From positions 27,359,905-27,423,904 of the forward strand of contig NC_061866.1 in NCBI RefSeq assembly GCF_907164915.1: a stretch of DNA of 64,000 nucleotides, given 5' to 3'. The translations under genes and the position numbers were made by a program. The first letter of the stretch is position 1. The number at the start of each line of letters is the position of its first letter. Positions 19,278-32,400 of the stretch are shown in pieces. The notes under the pieces are model-generated. The model was not told the origin of the DNA. It searched no databases and saw only the letters and a program-made list of their open reading frames with translations. Source of the stretch: Impatiens glandulifera (Eukaryota > Streptophyta > Magnoliopsida > Ericales > Balsaminaceae).

Positions 19278-20324
19278 CTGTTCCTCATTTGCCATGAGGC
19301 ACGTGAGTTCATCGTCACTGTCACTGCGAGCCCATAGACTTCCTCCATCGTCGGCTATCAGTGCTTTCGGTACCTCACTTCCTTCACCGGCTTGTTGGTA
19401 ATTGTTTCTGTCATTTTGATATTCCGGTTTCTGGGTGTCTCTTCTTGGTTTCCTGCACTCCCACTTAAAGTGTCCCAAACAGTTACAGTTATAGCATCTT
19501 ATATTGGATTTGTCACCATAGTAGTTGTTTGTCGGTTGGCTCCTTTTCATGAACCTCCCAAACTTCTGTGCAAGCATTGCCATGGCATCCTCAGTGAACT
19601 GTTCGGCGGTTCTAATCGGTGCGGGTGCAGGAACCAGTATCGGTGCAGGGGTAGGAGCAGGTGCAGCCGGTTCTGTAGATGTGATTAGTGCTCTGGTTGA
19701 TGTTGAGGCCGAAACTTCCTCTTCAGTTCTGGATCTCATTTCGAATTCGTATGCCTTTAGATCTTCGAATACGTCGTATAGTTTCATCTTACGTATGCTC
19801 TTTGATTCCGTCATTACCATTGTCTTTATATCCCAGGCACTTGGAAGAGATCTCAAAGCTTTCATAACTACCTCTTTGCTCTCATACTTCTTGCCCAGAG
19901 TTGCTAGTTCATCTAACACACCAGTGAACCGGTCACTGTATTCCTTCATAGTTTCTCCTGGTTTCATTTTGATGCTTTCAAACTTCTGTGTGGCCATCAT
20001 TATTTTGTTCTCCCTTGTTCTTTCATTTCCTTCAAAGATCTGGATGACCGTGTTCCATGTCTCCTTCGCGGTTTTGCAATCTCTGATCTTGCAATATGTG
20101 TTTTTGTCTACGCTGTTGGAGATCCGGTTTCTTGCATGGTTGTCCAGATTGTTCCTTCTCCTATCTTCAGCCGTCCATTCTTTTCTATCTTTATCAATGA
20201 ATATCGGTCCTTCGGTCAGAATGGATTCCATTTCATCATCCAAGGTGACTAGGTGCAGGTGCATGCGTGCCTTCCAGTTGGCAAAGTCATCACCTTCTAG
20301 CATTGGAGGCCTATCCTGATACAT
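18489..20324 (-). CDS. gag: Copia gag with long C-terminal extension (611 aa)
   Basis: The ATG at 20322-20324 lies just downstream of the primer-binding site. Residues 1 to about 200 are a retrotransposon gag domain (NWKARMHLHL, MMATQKFESIKMKPGE). A proline/alanine run (APAPTPAPI) and a CCHC zinc knuckle follow, CYNCNCLGHFKWEC. After LMANEEQ the frame enters the candidate intron, giving an acidic, proline-rich stretch, a GLGYTGNSSKDRK block and KVWVPKG before the stop. Many plant Copia gag-pol proteins carry a comparable spacer here, so the extension may be real protein rather than only intron. Confidence 0.85.
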   Translation of the reverse strand: MYQDRPPMLEGDDFANWKARMHLHLVTLDDEMESILTEGPIFIDKDRKEWTAEDRRRNNLDNHARNRISNSVDKNTYCKIRDCKTAKETWNTVIQIFEGNERTRENKIMMATQKFESIKMKPGETMKEYSDRFTGVLDELATLGKKYESKEVVMKALRSLPSAWDIKTMVMTESKSIRKMKLYDVFEDLKAYEFEMRSRTEEEVSASTSTRALITSTEPAAPAPTPAPILVPAPAPIRTAEQFTEDAMAMLAQKFGRFMKRSQPTNNYYGDKSNIRCYNCNCLGHFKWECRKPRRDTQKPEYQNDRNNYQQAGEGSEVPKALIADDGGSLWARSDSDDELTCLMANEEQVFDSPCEEFTKDELYNALNDMVEEYKNLLTMLPKHLNIRTDPIIPIPKEPEVPIITEPEVIQSDDTHTMETELDLKTEQPSEPTRELTEEENARFQYTMAAYKRSSDIVKNMNKHYRHPRCKRGLGYTGNSSKDRKPIEKARPTKGNLPFIKFLKSTCTAEEEETAYYREEKLKYDYVGPTDSWLDLEKRKAEILKYKKDFPEPRRSNYRSPNQRPSPFRTFEGKPKYTRPSVKRTVKTLAKKNVRFIKVWVPKGLTACGPK

Positions 20325-20349
20325 GTTTGCTTGAGTATTGAAACTAACT

Positions 20350-20361
20350 GCTCTGATACCA
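20350..20361 (-). promoter_or_regulatory. Primer-binding site for initiator tRNA-Met
   Basis: Two bases inside the 5' LTR the minus strand reads TGGTATCAGAGC, the usual complement to the 3' end of plant initiator tRNA-Met used by Copia elements. It is missing from element 2. Confidence 0.92.
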
Positions 20362-20363
20362 AT

Positions 20364-21673
20364 TGTTAGGATCTAGGTCGCCGCTGGTGGACCGGGGGTT
20401 GGACCGGTTAGCGGTTCTCACTCGTAGGGTGGTGGTTAATCCGGTTAGAGATTGACACCGGGGTTTCAATACTACACAACCTGTCACAAACCCTTGAACT
20501 AGGTTCAAGCGCGGAAGAGGTTTGCTTTCAGGTTGAAGCGGTACGCTTGTATGATAGGCACGGTCGGTTTCGGATGATGAAGATTTGGAGATGGTGGGTC
20601 GGTTTCGGTAATCTGGATATTCGGTATGGCTAGTATAAAGTCGGTTTGGAGCGGTATGGTTAAGTTAGTCGGTTATATAATGAAGCCAACAGAAAGTAAA
20701 TAACACAAAAGAATTTATGGATGTTCGGAGATAAAACTCCTACGTCACCCCTTCCTCTCGAAACCGCGAGAAGGATATTCACTAAGGAATACAAGTACAA
20801 GCCGATCGAGACTTATTTTCTGCTCGATAACACTCTTACAATTTACACCGAAATTGTAGAACACACTTTAACTTTCAACACTTAGGCTTTCTAGAATAGC
20901 ACACTGTTATCACTTGTAGTAAATGCTCTTAGCTCTCGTTATCTCAATGTATGTCCCGCGTTTTCTCTTCTGCAACTGCCTCCTTTTATAGGTGAAATAT
21001 GCCAACGGTCATATTTCACTACCTTGAATCTGATTGGCTGATCAGCGGTGCAGTGATTTAGTGTCTTAGAGGTTCAGACCTGCGGTCGTTTCCTCAGACC
21101 TGATGGTCAAGCTCAGGCCTGGCATTATGTCTCAGACCTGGCGGTCTGTTCATTCGGTGTGTAGGACAAACCTGCCGAGTTTGTCTTTTACTTGATATAG
21201 GCACTGTCTGTTTGGACAGTTGTTTGTACTTTGAAGATTTCCTTTCTGGCTTATCCCGAAGTAGAAGGATCCGGTAGTACTCTTTTCTGCAGCCTACAGT
21301 CTTTCCTCAGACTTGCATGGATATGGAAGTATTCAGTCTGTTCCTTTGGTATCATTCTCAACAGATACCCAAAATGTCTTCTTGCACTGGTCGGTCATTT
21401 GACTTGGCCGAATGTGTTTTGGTAGTGATGTAACCGGACTTCTTCCGGTTATTCTTGTCTTGTGGATGATCGGCTGTTTGATGGTTCCGGTTTTGAGCTT
21501 TGGCCGATCCTTCCTTTGTGCGGTCACGTTCCGAATACCCTTGATCGGTTTGGTAGCTTGACCGGTTAGGTTTCTTCAGTCAGTTCTCTTGTTCATCCGG
21601 TCCGGTTCCTTGTTCCTGCATGGGAAGTTTGTTTAAGTTAGGTTTATTTGAACCGGTCTGAATTTATCTAACA
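20364..21673 (-). repeat. 5' LTR of element 1
   Basis: This is the partner of 7936-9244, with about a dozen single-base differences by eye. The TATAAAAG box at 20983-20990 (minus strand) is the likely promoter of the gag-pol RNA. Confidence 0.95.
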
Positions 21674-21678
21674 GTTAG
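21674..21678. repeat. Target-site duplication GTTAG, right
   Basis: It is identical to 7931-7935 and directly follows the terminal CA of the LTR. Confidence 0.93.
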
Positions 21679-22825
21679 GATCGATGAAAGATTTGCATTA
21701 AATTAAAATCCTTGCGCGGATTAATCATCCCAAGGACAATCCTCGCAAAGTCAATCTTCTTAAGGAAATTCTCGCAAAATCAATCTTTCAAAACAAATCC
21801 TCAAGACGAATTATATTCTACTTCAAAATATTATAAGTATTATTTGTTTATATATCATGTTTTTATAATATATTATATATATCACTATGGCACATCATTG
21901 AATATTAGGCCTTCGGGTCTAATGTGGATCTAATGAGGAGAGGTCTACTTGCAATTTCAAACACTCAACTTCGAGATAGAGTTAGAGAACAAATAATTTA
22001 TTTTTTAGGGGAACAAATTACCCTAAAATTAGGGTGGATGTATTTATTTTGGTGATACGTTTTTTGTGTTATGTTATGTTATTTTGTAAACATATGTGTT
22101 AGAAAATTTTTGTAAACATTGCACTGAAATTTTACTATATCAGTTAATTTTGTATTACTTCAAGTGATTGTTTTTATGTTATTAGTTATTACTATGAATT
22201 TGTATTCTAGAGTAATATGCTCGAGTTATTTTTTAAGTTTTGAAAGATAAATATATGGTTCCTACATTATTCATTTATATGTAGTATTATGATGCATATT
22301 CACCATAAAATTGTTATGCCTCTTATTTAGGTATATATATATATATAATGAATCAAAAATCTCTGTTTGATTCAGTAACAAAATGAACATATTGATGCAG
22401 CAATTTTTTTAATCATGAGTGTCTTCTTTCAAATTCATATTCAATTTTTAACGAATCAACTTTCCATGAGCTCAAATCAACTAAAGGATAATCAATATTC
22501 AAATCTTAACAACTATTATTTTTTAGCAACTAAAGATAATTAATTTTTACAAATCGGAATAGGAATGGAATGAATAGATGTGTGAAATGAGAATAAATAT
22601 GATTGATAGAAGTATAGTGTTTGATTAAAACATGTTATAATTATTATTACCATTGATAGTGTTTAGTTGGGTGGAGGATGATAATATTATTTGTAGTAAT
22701 TATTAAATTTTATATTAAATTTTTATATATTTATAATTTAATATATTTATAATTTTTATTAATTTTGTTTATTCTTTTCTTATTATTACTCATTTAAAAA
22801 ACATATAAATAAATTAATTAATTCA

Positions 22826-22856
<31 letters not shown>

Positions 22857-23011
22857 TAAAAGATAAATAATTAATCAAAATAAAAACATTAATAAGTTTT
22901 ATATTTAATTATATATTCTCTTTAATTTAATATAGTTATAAACTTTATTAATTTTTTTATTCTTTTCCTATTATTACTCATTTAAAAAATATATAAATAA
23001 ATTAATTAATT

Positions 23012-23060
<49 letters not shown>

Positions 23061-26000
23061 AAAGAAAAAGAAGAAATAATTAGTCCAAAAACAAATATTA
23101 ATAAATTTTTTATTCTCTTTATATATATATATATTAATTATTATTGATATTTGTTTTTTTTTATATTATAAATTTTAATGTGTTTATTTGAATTTAATTA
23201 AAAAAACGTGTTTATTTGAATAAAATTAATTTTGATAGTTATTAAAATATCATGCTAAATAAACAATAGATGTTAATATACTTATAAATTTATTAATTTT
23301 GTTTATTCTCTTCTTATTATTACTCAATTAAAAATTATATAAATAAATTAATTAATCTAATATATAGATTATATAGATGTAAAAATAAATATATATAAAA
23401 AAAGGAGAAATAATTAGTCAAAAGTAAAATAAATTATTAATAAGTTTTATATTAAATTTTTTATTCTCTTTATTATATTTTTATTAATTATTATCATGAT
23501 TGTTGATGTAATTTGATTAGCTATATTATAAATTTTAATTTATATTAATATATTTTTTTACTAAAATTAATTAAACGAGAAACACACTAAAATAGTATAA
23601 TATCATGCTAAATAAAACAATTAGAACCAATAAATATGAAGTCAACACTATATTTATTTTTTTATAAATATGATTACATATATTAAGTTCATGTCTAACA
23701 TGAGAAGAGAAAAGAAGACATAAAAGAAAATAAAATGAATAAAAAAAATAATGGAGAGAATGGATGTGGAGTAAAAGGAGAGTAGAGAGAATATAGAGGA
23801 GAGAGAGGAATGGAATGAGTTTCATTCAATATTGAGGGGATTGGATTGAATGATTCCGAATATATACCGGAATCATTTTACTAATCATTTTAATGTTCAT
23901 CAATTAAAACCATATACCAAACATTTATTTTTAATCTCTTTCCCATTACAGAGTTAAAAAACCATGTACAAAATGATAATAAATATTTATAATATGTGGC
24001 GGTGAAGATAAGAAACATCAATTAGAACACTACAAACATAATTATTTATTTTAATAGACTAATATTTTTTTATGTTTGTTCATATTAGGATCGCAGTGAA
24101 GATTAAAACAATCACAGTGAAAACTGAAACTATTGTGGCGAAGATTGCAAAGTTGCAAAGATGGACGAAGATTGCAAGGTTACGATGAAGATTGTAAATG
24201 TGGCAAAGATTCGAACGGTTGTTGTGGGTGAAGATTGGAAGAAGGATGAGTAATTAGGTCTGCGGATTGTGGGTGAAATGTGACATTGAAAAGAGAGGAT
24301 GGTTAATAAGTTATTTTTATTTAGTTTTATTTGTTTGACTATAAAAGTCTCTTTGAATTGATAATAATGAGTTATAAGAAAATATATATATATAACATCG
24401 TGAATATGATATTCACATTTAAATGAAATTTTAATGTGTTTGAGATTTTTGCTATGTTCAACCAGTTTGATATTTTTTTTGTTGTCAATATTATATTAAT
24501 AGTATTTTACAACTTTAATAATAAATTTAATATTTTTATTCAACTTTATAACTTTATAAAATGTTATATTCTTCTACTTATTTACTAAACTATGCAAGTT
24601 GGGTCAGATCAAAACTTTTATCAATTTTACTTTTATTAATATTTTCTAGTAATGTAGATCATAAAACAATAATAAATTTATTGAAATAATTTAAAGAAAT
24701 ATAATCTTTCCTAATAAAATAAATATATCTAGTTCAATTTTTACTAATCAGCTTGCCCAGTATTATTATAAATTTAATAATTATTTAAAATATAATATTT
24801 TAACAATTAAAATAATTAATATTTTTTATGATATAAATTTTTAATAATATAATTTATTATCTTCAAATAATTAATTAATTTTAAATTTAAATAAAAAAAA
24901 TAATATGTTATTTTTTAAATTTTCAATATTTTATATGGAGCAATAAGTTTAAAAAATATGTGAGTAGTAAGATAGTGGAACACTTTAATTAATGTTGGTA
25001 AGATTTTTAAATTTTGTCAATTTTTAAATTTTATTATATATAATAATGTAATTTTAATATTTAATAAAAAAATTATATTTTTATAATTAATAAGAATTAG
25101 AATGACACTCTATACCATAGTAATAAAAAAATATAAGTAAATAATAATTAAGAACATAATAAAAACTGAGACTTTATTTTTAAAAAATATAAAATTATTA
25201 AAAAAATCTTAATATAAATAAATGTATTGATTTTTTTTTATAAATAACATATTACAAATATTTTATTTTAAAGTATTTATTTAATTTAAATATATTAACA
25301 AATTATTTGAAGACATTGAATTATATTATTAAAAAAATTACATTTTAAGAAAATATTAAATTGAGTTTTGAAATGTTATGTTTAAATAATTATTAAATTA
25401 CAATAATTTGTATTGACTAGGGTAACTTAAAATGTCCTATAGGCATACAAAAAAAATATAAAATAAAATATTAAGTTGACACTTTGTAACTCTATTCAAT
25501 CTCCTAAATAAATTTAAGGACTATGACAATAATTTTTTAAGAACTTAATTCATATATAATTAGAATTAAAATTTTAATGTAAATTTCAATTCTAATTTCA
25601 TCCATCTAAACCTAGATTTTACCTTGTTATTTTTTTCTATGAAACAATGAAATTTGTTTATAATTTTTAAGGAATCCTTCCTTAATCATATGAAGAATAC
25701 AAAGTTCAATAGATAAATAGAAAATATGACACAAATACATATGATAATTAAAATTAGTCCATTAACTTCTTAAATAAAAAGAATGATTTAAAATACCAAA
25801 TTTACAAGCTTCCTAAAATTAATAAATAAATAAAGTGTTTAAAAAATGAGTGAAAAAATAAATATATTATAAACTAAGTATTTAATAAAATCTAAAGAAA
25901 ATTGAATGCATTATTAAAAATAATTAATTTCAATTAATTATTGTTCTAACCATCTTTCTTATTAATTTTCCCAAACTTCACACTTTTCATTCTATTTCCT

Positions 26001-26280
26001 AAATTATTCAATTTTTCTCATTTTAAATAATTAAAATAAAATATAAATTAACTTAAATATTATATATTAAAATAAATATATTATATAAATATTAAATAAA
26101 ATAAAAATAAAATAAAATGTATTGTAAAATTTAATAAAAAAATATATTTTTCAAAACAATACTTTATATAAATTTAAATAAAATATATTACGTAAACATT
26201 AATACAAAATTTAAAATACAAATAAAAAAAATACATTTTAAGAAAATGAACTTGAATCTCGTTTACAGTGACACACGCAG
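21679..26280. other. AT-rich spacer, no gene seen
   Basis: Nothing with coding character is found. The spacer holds (AT)n runs near 22829 and 23013-23054, a stretch of GGAATGGAATG-type words near 22560 and 23820 that may mark a degraded non-autonomous element, and GAAGATTG repeats at 24080-24260 related to 7170-7440. The minus-strand hydrophobic ORF at 23571-23825 comes from low-complexity sequence. Confidence 0.6.
22700..23480. repeat. Three degenerate copies of an AT-rich unit
   Basis: The landmark ATTAATTTTGTTTATTC, then TTATTATTACTCA, then AAATAAATTAATTAAT recurs at about 22758, 22947 and 23291. Copies are of unequal length because the (AT)n tract inside them varies. Confidence 0.65.
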
Positions 26281-26283
26281 GGG

Positions 26284-26400
26284 TATAATAGGCTTTTTAG
26301 GCCTCCTTCCCACCCGAGAAACATAAACCCTAAAACCCCCCAAGCTTCCTCCTTCATCTCTCTCTTTCTTTCTCTCTCATACAAATCAATTGACGGTTAG
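26284..26400 (+). promoter_or_regulatory. ELP1 promoter and 5' UTR region with telo-box
   Basis: TATAATA at 26285-26290 precedes a telo-box AAACCCTAA at 26325-26333 and a long CT-rich tract (about 26345-26383) before the ATG. Telo-boxes and pyrimidine-rich leaders are common in plant genes tied to translation and growth. The transcription start is not determined. Confidence 0.5.
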
Positions 26401-26424
26401 CTTCGATAGATATCATAATTTGAA

Positions 26425-29400
26425 ATGAAAAATCTTAAGCTCTTCTGGGAGTTCACTTCCAATCTCGAGTTACAGTCGAATGACGAAGTTATCCGTTTTG
26501 CGGCATTGGATATCGATAGAAATCGCCTCTTCTTCTGTTCATCGACCAATTTTATTTACTCAACTCAGCTTTCATCTCCTCAAGTAAGCTTTATTATCTT
26601 CACTTTGTTTCCTCATATTAGAAATGGTTAGGACATGTATTATTTATTAGAAAGTCTGCAAGTATCTGAATTTGTACTTAAATCATATTCGATAACGGTG
26701 CTAAAATTGGTTATGGAGAAGAATGTATGTAATTGCGCTCTCGTCTCCTTATGTTCCTTTGGACCTAAACATTGTCAGCCAACTGATACCTTAGTTCTAC
26801 ATCTGAAATTGATAGAAATTTTGTCATGGGTTTTGACAGTGTCCCATTATCTTGAGACTGCTAAGATAAGCATCACAAATGGATTTCTTTAGTTTTCCAT
26901 CCATCAATGTGTTTTTTCATTCATTAATGAATGTATCTAGACAGCTAGGCCCTTTGAAGATTCATATAATTCAACAGAAGCTACAATACATACAAGAGTT
27001 TGGTTATCTTAGACTCATATCCCTAGTATGTGTTGGCTAGTCCTTGACTCTTAAGCATGTTATCCTAAATCCAATTCTTGTTTTCCCTGTCTTTTGACTC
27101 AAATTGATGAATTAACCAGGAAGGAAGAAACAACACCTCTTTGCATGTGATTGAGGCCATTGATATAGAACCCGACGATGTCATTACTTCGATGGACTAT
27201 CTCATGGAGAAAGAAGCATTGATCCTTGGAACTTCTAAAGGTCTTCTTTTATTATATAATAATGAAGATGGTGCAACAGAAGTTGTTGGTAAAGTGGAAG
27301 GAGGTATTCGGTGTATCTCACCTAGTCCAGATGGTGATATGCTAGCAGTTATTACTGGTCATGGACAGATTTTGATGATGACTCATGATTGGGATTTGTT
27401 ATATGAGATGGCCAATGATGAACTTCATGAAGACATTGACGTAAGTAAGGACTTCTTCTCCCTTGGTTTATTTTGTTTTACTTTGCCTATTTTCCTTGTG
27501 ATACATGCTCTCTATCTTCATTTTAACAGTGTTGTGAACTTCATTTTGGTTTGTTTTTCCTTCTTTCCGTCTTTGCTGCTTTTCACACAAAATAATATGT
27601 AAATAGCTCCCATTTGGTGGATTAGATAAGTACAATACTATTGGTACAAGCTCATGAGAAGTTTTGTTCCGCTTTTTGGATCTATCGATGACGGTAACAA
27701 TGAGGACACTTAAAGAAGAGTGGAAAAGACTATGTACGATTGAAGAAGTGATTACAAGAAATAAATAAAGATTGGGAAATCTAAACAAGAGATAGCTATG
27801 AAAATTTAGTGTAATGTCTATTGTGATAAGAAAATGCCCGATGGGACCAATTTCAATAGAGATTATGAAGACAAGACCATTCTAAGGGAATTCTACTTGA
27901 AGTTGATTTCAATATATATACGAGAACCTTGATGTGGAGCATTGAATGATTGTTTGGCCAAGTTGGATTGACATGCTAAAATATCCCTTGTTTTGGGCCA
28001 TGTCATGAGCTGCTCACTTTTTGTCATGATGGCATATTTAAGTTTTCTTTGTTTAATGAGGTAGTCCTAGGCTCCTAGTAGCTCTACTGCTTTAATAATT
28101 TCATATTTGGTGTTGTAATTCATACAGTTAATGCGATCTTTACGCTAATTGTATTAATTAATACTTATTTTCCTTAAATAAATACTATTGGTACAAGGTT
28201 GTTCGAATAGTGATATTCAACGTGTGTGTGGTAGAAGGTACAAGAGTAATTCTCCTATACAGTTGTACCTCATGCGGTATATATTTTTACCTAGCCTCTT
28301 TTAGGTACATAACTTTTCTTATAGCTCTTGAATTTTTTTTTCTTTTATACCCTTTAAGAATTGTTGATGCAGTATGAAGTGATGAAGGTTTTTATGTGAA
28401 AGTTATTGGTTTCTGCTTGCTTGCTAAACAGGGTCATAAAAGTATCATTGAAATTGTAAAATTATTTGTATGCAATGATAATGTTGAATAACATCGAGGA
28501 CACAACTGCCTTAGTGGTTTGTACCATAGACTTTCTAATTTAAGAATTGACTACTATCCCTACATCTAAATTACTGATTTTATATTTTCCCTCAAGTTGG
28601 GTTGTTCTAATTGAACATCCCTAACTTGTTACATAAGTCGTCAAAGTGGTTTTTGTGTGAGCCTTTGTAAGAATGTATACAGTTTGTTATTGTGAAGGGA
28701 TATGGGTAAGTTCCACAACTCCACTTTAACTTTCTCAAATATGAAGTGTATCAATCTCAATGTATATGTTTTCTTCATGATGAACTAGATTCTTGACAAT
28801 ACTGATATTTGCCAGTTATTTTAAATCTATATTTCCTTTACTGTGACTTCAGCCCCAACGCTGTTTCTTGAAACTATGGATTGCTTCTTCAAGTGACGAG
28901 ATCACTGTAGTTTTGGTTATCATAATTCATACTCACATATTTTCATCAATCACCTTGTCATTTTTATTGTTGTTTTTCTGTGTCTTCTGTTGTTTTACTT
29001 GTAATGGAACCTTTCATTTCAGGTGAACAAGCCATGATTCCTAACAGTTCGACTGAGAATCCCCTTTCTTGGAGAGGTGATGGGAAGTATTTTGCTACTT
29101 TAAGCACAGCTCAAGAATCATCTTCTCTACACAAGAAAATCAAAGTATGGGAACGAGATTCAGGAGCACTGCATTCTGTTTCAGAATCAAAGGGCTTCAT
29201 GGGGGCAGTTCTAGAATGGATGCCTAGTGGAGCTAAAATAGCATCCGTTTACGATAAACAACATGAGAACAACTGTCCATCTGTAGTTTTCTTTGAAAGA
29301 AACGGTCTGGAAAGAAGTTCGTTTAGTATTAATGAGGAATCAAATGCTGTGGTGAATATGATGAAGTGGAACAGCAATTCAGATCTTCTTGCAGCTATTG

Positions 29401-32400
29401 TCAGATGCAAACAATACGATCTCATCAAAATCTGGTTCTTCAGTAACAACCATTGGTACTTGAAAAAGGAAATTAGATATTCCAAGGAAGATAGTATAAG
29501 AGTCATGTGGGATCCTACCAATCCAATGCAGTTGATTTGTTGGACAGCAGGAGGACAGATCACAGTTTGCAAATTCAGCTGGGTTACTGCTGTCATGGAG
29601 AATTCGACAGCGTTAGTTATTGATGGCTACAATATGTTCTTGACCCCTCTATCTTTATCTCTAATCCCACCTCCTATGTACTTGTTTAAGTTGAGATTTC
29701 CCAGTCCCATTAGTGATATAGCATTTACTTGCAAGGGTTCTAAGAATCATTTGGCTGCATCCTTATCTGATGGAAGTTTGTCAATTGTTGAACTCCCCAG
29801 TGTTGATACTTGGGAAGAATTTGAGGGAAAAGAATTCATAATTGATTCTTGCTATTCCGATACAGAGGTTGGATCACTACGCCATATTCAATGGTTGGAT
29901 TCACATGTTCTTCTTGGTGTTGCTCATTATGGGTCTAAGCACAGTGGTCGTCCTGGCTATTACCTGCAGGAAATTGAAATTGTATGCTCTGAGAATCACA
30001 TCCCAGATTTAGTGACGTCATCAGGTTGGCATTTGAAAAATTCAAGTAATACATTCCTTGAAGAGGTAGTAATTGGAATCGTTCCGAATTTAACAAAAAA
30101 ATATTCGGCATATGTTCAATTTGACGGAGGAAAGGTTTTCAACTACACGTCAAAGCTAGGGCTTGTTCCATGCTTTCAAAGGGATGATGACAAGGGATTT
30201 CCGACATCTTGTCCTTTGATGAATGTAGTTTCTGTTGGAGACAATGTGGCATCAAATTATTTGCTTTTCGGCCTTGATGAGAGTTATAGACTGCATGTTA
30301 ATGGGAGGGTATTATGCAACAACTGTAGCAGTTTTGCGTTTTATTCGTGTCTTGCAGACCAAGTAATTACACACATAGTGCTTGCAACTAAACAAGATTT
30401 GCTCTTCATTGTCGATATTGGTGACTTGTTAAATGGAGACTTGGAGGTTAATAAGTATGAGAATTTCATGCCTGTATTCAAGAGAAGAAATGAAGAAGAA
30501 AATAGAAAGTATGGGAATATATGGGAAAGAGGAGCTAGAATAATCGGCGTTATTCATGGTGATGAAGCTGCTGTCATACTACAAACCGTTAGGGGAAACC
30601 TCGAATGCATATTTCCAAGGAAACTGGTCCTTAACTCTATCATCAACGCACTTGAGCAGAACCGTTTCAGTGATGCATTCCACATGGTGAGACGGCATAG
30701 AATAGATTTCAACGTGATTGTTGATCATTCTGGTTGGCAAGCCTTTTCTAAAATAGCATCGGAATTTGTCAGACAGGTAAAGAATCTCAGTCACGTAACT
30801 GAATTCGTTTGTGCGATGAAAAACGAAAACGTCATGGAAACCCTCTACAAAATCTATCTCTCCCTTCCAGGACAGAATCTAGATAAGGGTTATGATTCCG
30901 ACAGCAAATTAAACTCTGTCCTTCTAGCAATAAGGAATGCCCTAGAGGACCATATAGAGGAAAGTCCAGCAAGGGAACTTTGCATATTAACAACTCTAGC
31001 TCGATCCAATCCTCCAGCTCTAGAAGAAGCACTCAAAAGAATAAAAGTTATTCGAGAGCTAGAGCTATCAGATTCAAATTATCCCAAGAGAAACACTTCT
31101 CCTTCTGCTGAGGAAGCTTTAAAGCATCTCTTATGGCTATCTGAAGCAGAGCCCGTTTATGAAGCTGCTCTAGGTCTCTACGACTTAAACCTTGCCGCCA
31201 TTGTTGCTATAAACTCCCAACGAGACCCAAAGGAATTTCTTCCGTTTCTTCAAGAATTAGAACAAAAGCCATCCCAGTTAATGCGATACAGTATTGACCT
31301 GAAACTGCAACGATACAAAAGTGCACTCAAGCACATTATAACAGCGGGAGATCCATATTTTGCTGATTCCATGGACCTCATGAAAAAAAATCCCCAACTT
31401 TTCCCACTTGGACTTCAACTGATTAATAACGATCCTGCCAAGAGGAAGCAAGTTCTCGAGGCCTGGGGAGATCATCTGAACGATATAAAACATTTCGATG
31501 TAGCTGCCACGACTTATTTGTGTTGTACTAATTTGGAAAAGGCTTTGAAGGCTTATCGTGCTTGCGGTAATTGGAGTGGGGTTCTGACTGTTGCTGGCTT
31601 GACTAACCTTGGGAAAGAGGAAGTGTTGCAGTTGGCTACTGAGATTTGTGAAGAACTCAATGCAATGGGAAAACCTAGGGAAGCTGCGAAATTAGCGATA
31701 GAGTATTGTGGTGATGTTGTTAATGGAGTCGGCTTGTTAATTACGGCTAGAGATTGGGAAGAGGCTCTGAGGATTGCGTTTATGTACAAGAGAGATGATT
31801 TGGTCTCGGAAGTGAAGAATGGTGCTATTGAATGTGCTAACTTGTTGATTGGGGAATATGAAGAAGGGTTGGAGAAAGTAGGGAAATATTTGACGCGGTA
31901 TTTGGCTATCAGACAGAGAAGGATATTACTTGAGGCGAAACTTCGATTAGAGGATACAATGACTGAAGTTGATGACGATGTTTCTTCTCAAGCTAGCAGT
32001 AATTTCAGTGGAATGAGTGCTTACACCACAGGGTAAGCATCTTTACAATATTTGCTTTTGATCTATATGTTTATAATATCTTCTGCTTATGGTTTTCTTT
32101 GATTACATGCTCTCGTGCTCCTTGCTAATATTATCCACTATGGCCTTGTTAGATCTCGGGTTATTTAAATAACCAAGTGGTTATTTTCAAATAACCTTGT
32201 TTTATGCAGTGTATATATTTTTTTGAAAATATTGAAATTTTAGTTGATGATTTGAATAGTTTGTTTGATAAGTAAATTGCTGTTTGGATAGTGGGTTATT
32301 TGGAAATAACTCAAATCAAACAAGCCTATAATTTAAAGGAATTAGAAGCTCACTTTGCTGATTGAACTTGAACCAACAGCAATATTTGGTTTCCCTCAAC

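Larger units (their letters stand above)
7936..21673 (-). mobile_element. Complete Ty1/copia retrotransposon, element 1 (13.7 kb)
   Basis: The element runs right to left. It has a 1310-bp 5' LTR (20364-21673), a primer-binding site, gag, pol in Copia order (protease, integrase, reverse transcriptase, RNase H), three extra ORFs (C, B, A), a polypurine tract, a 1309-bp 3' LTR (7936-9244), and GTTAG target duplications on both sides. By eye the LTRs differ at about a dozen sites, so insertion is recent. It is no longer autonomous: pol carries at least three stop codons and ORF A one. The extra ORFs occupy the place where Sireviruses carry an env-like gene, but I see no membrane segment in them. 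Confidence 0.95.

Noticed and set aside
23571..23825. 84-aa hydrophobic ORF on the minus strand
   Set aside because: It translates a purine-rich low-complexity tract and has no start context or relatives.
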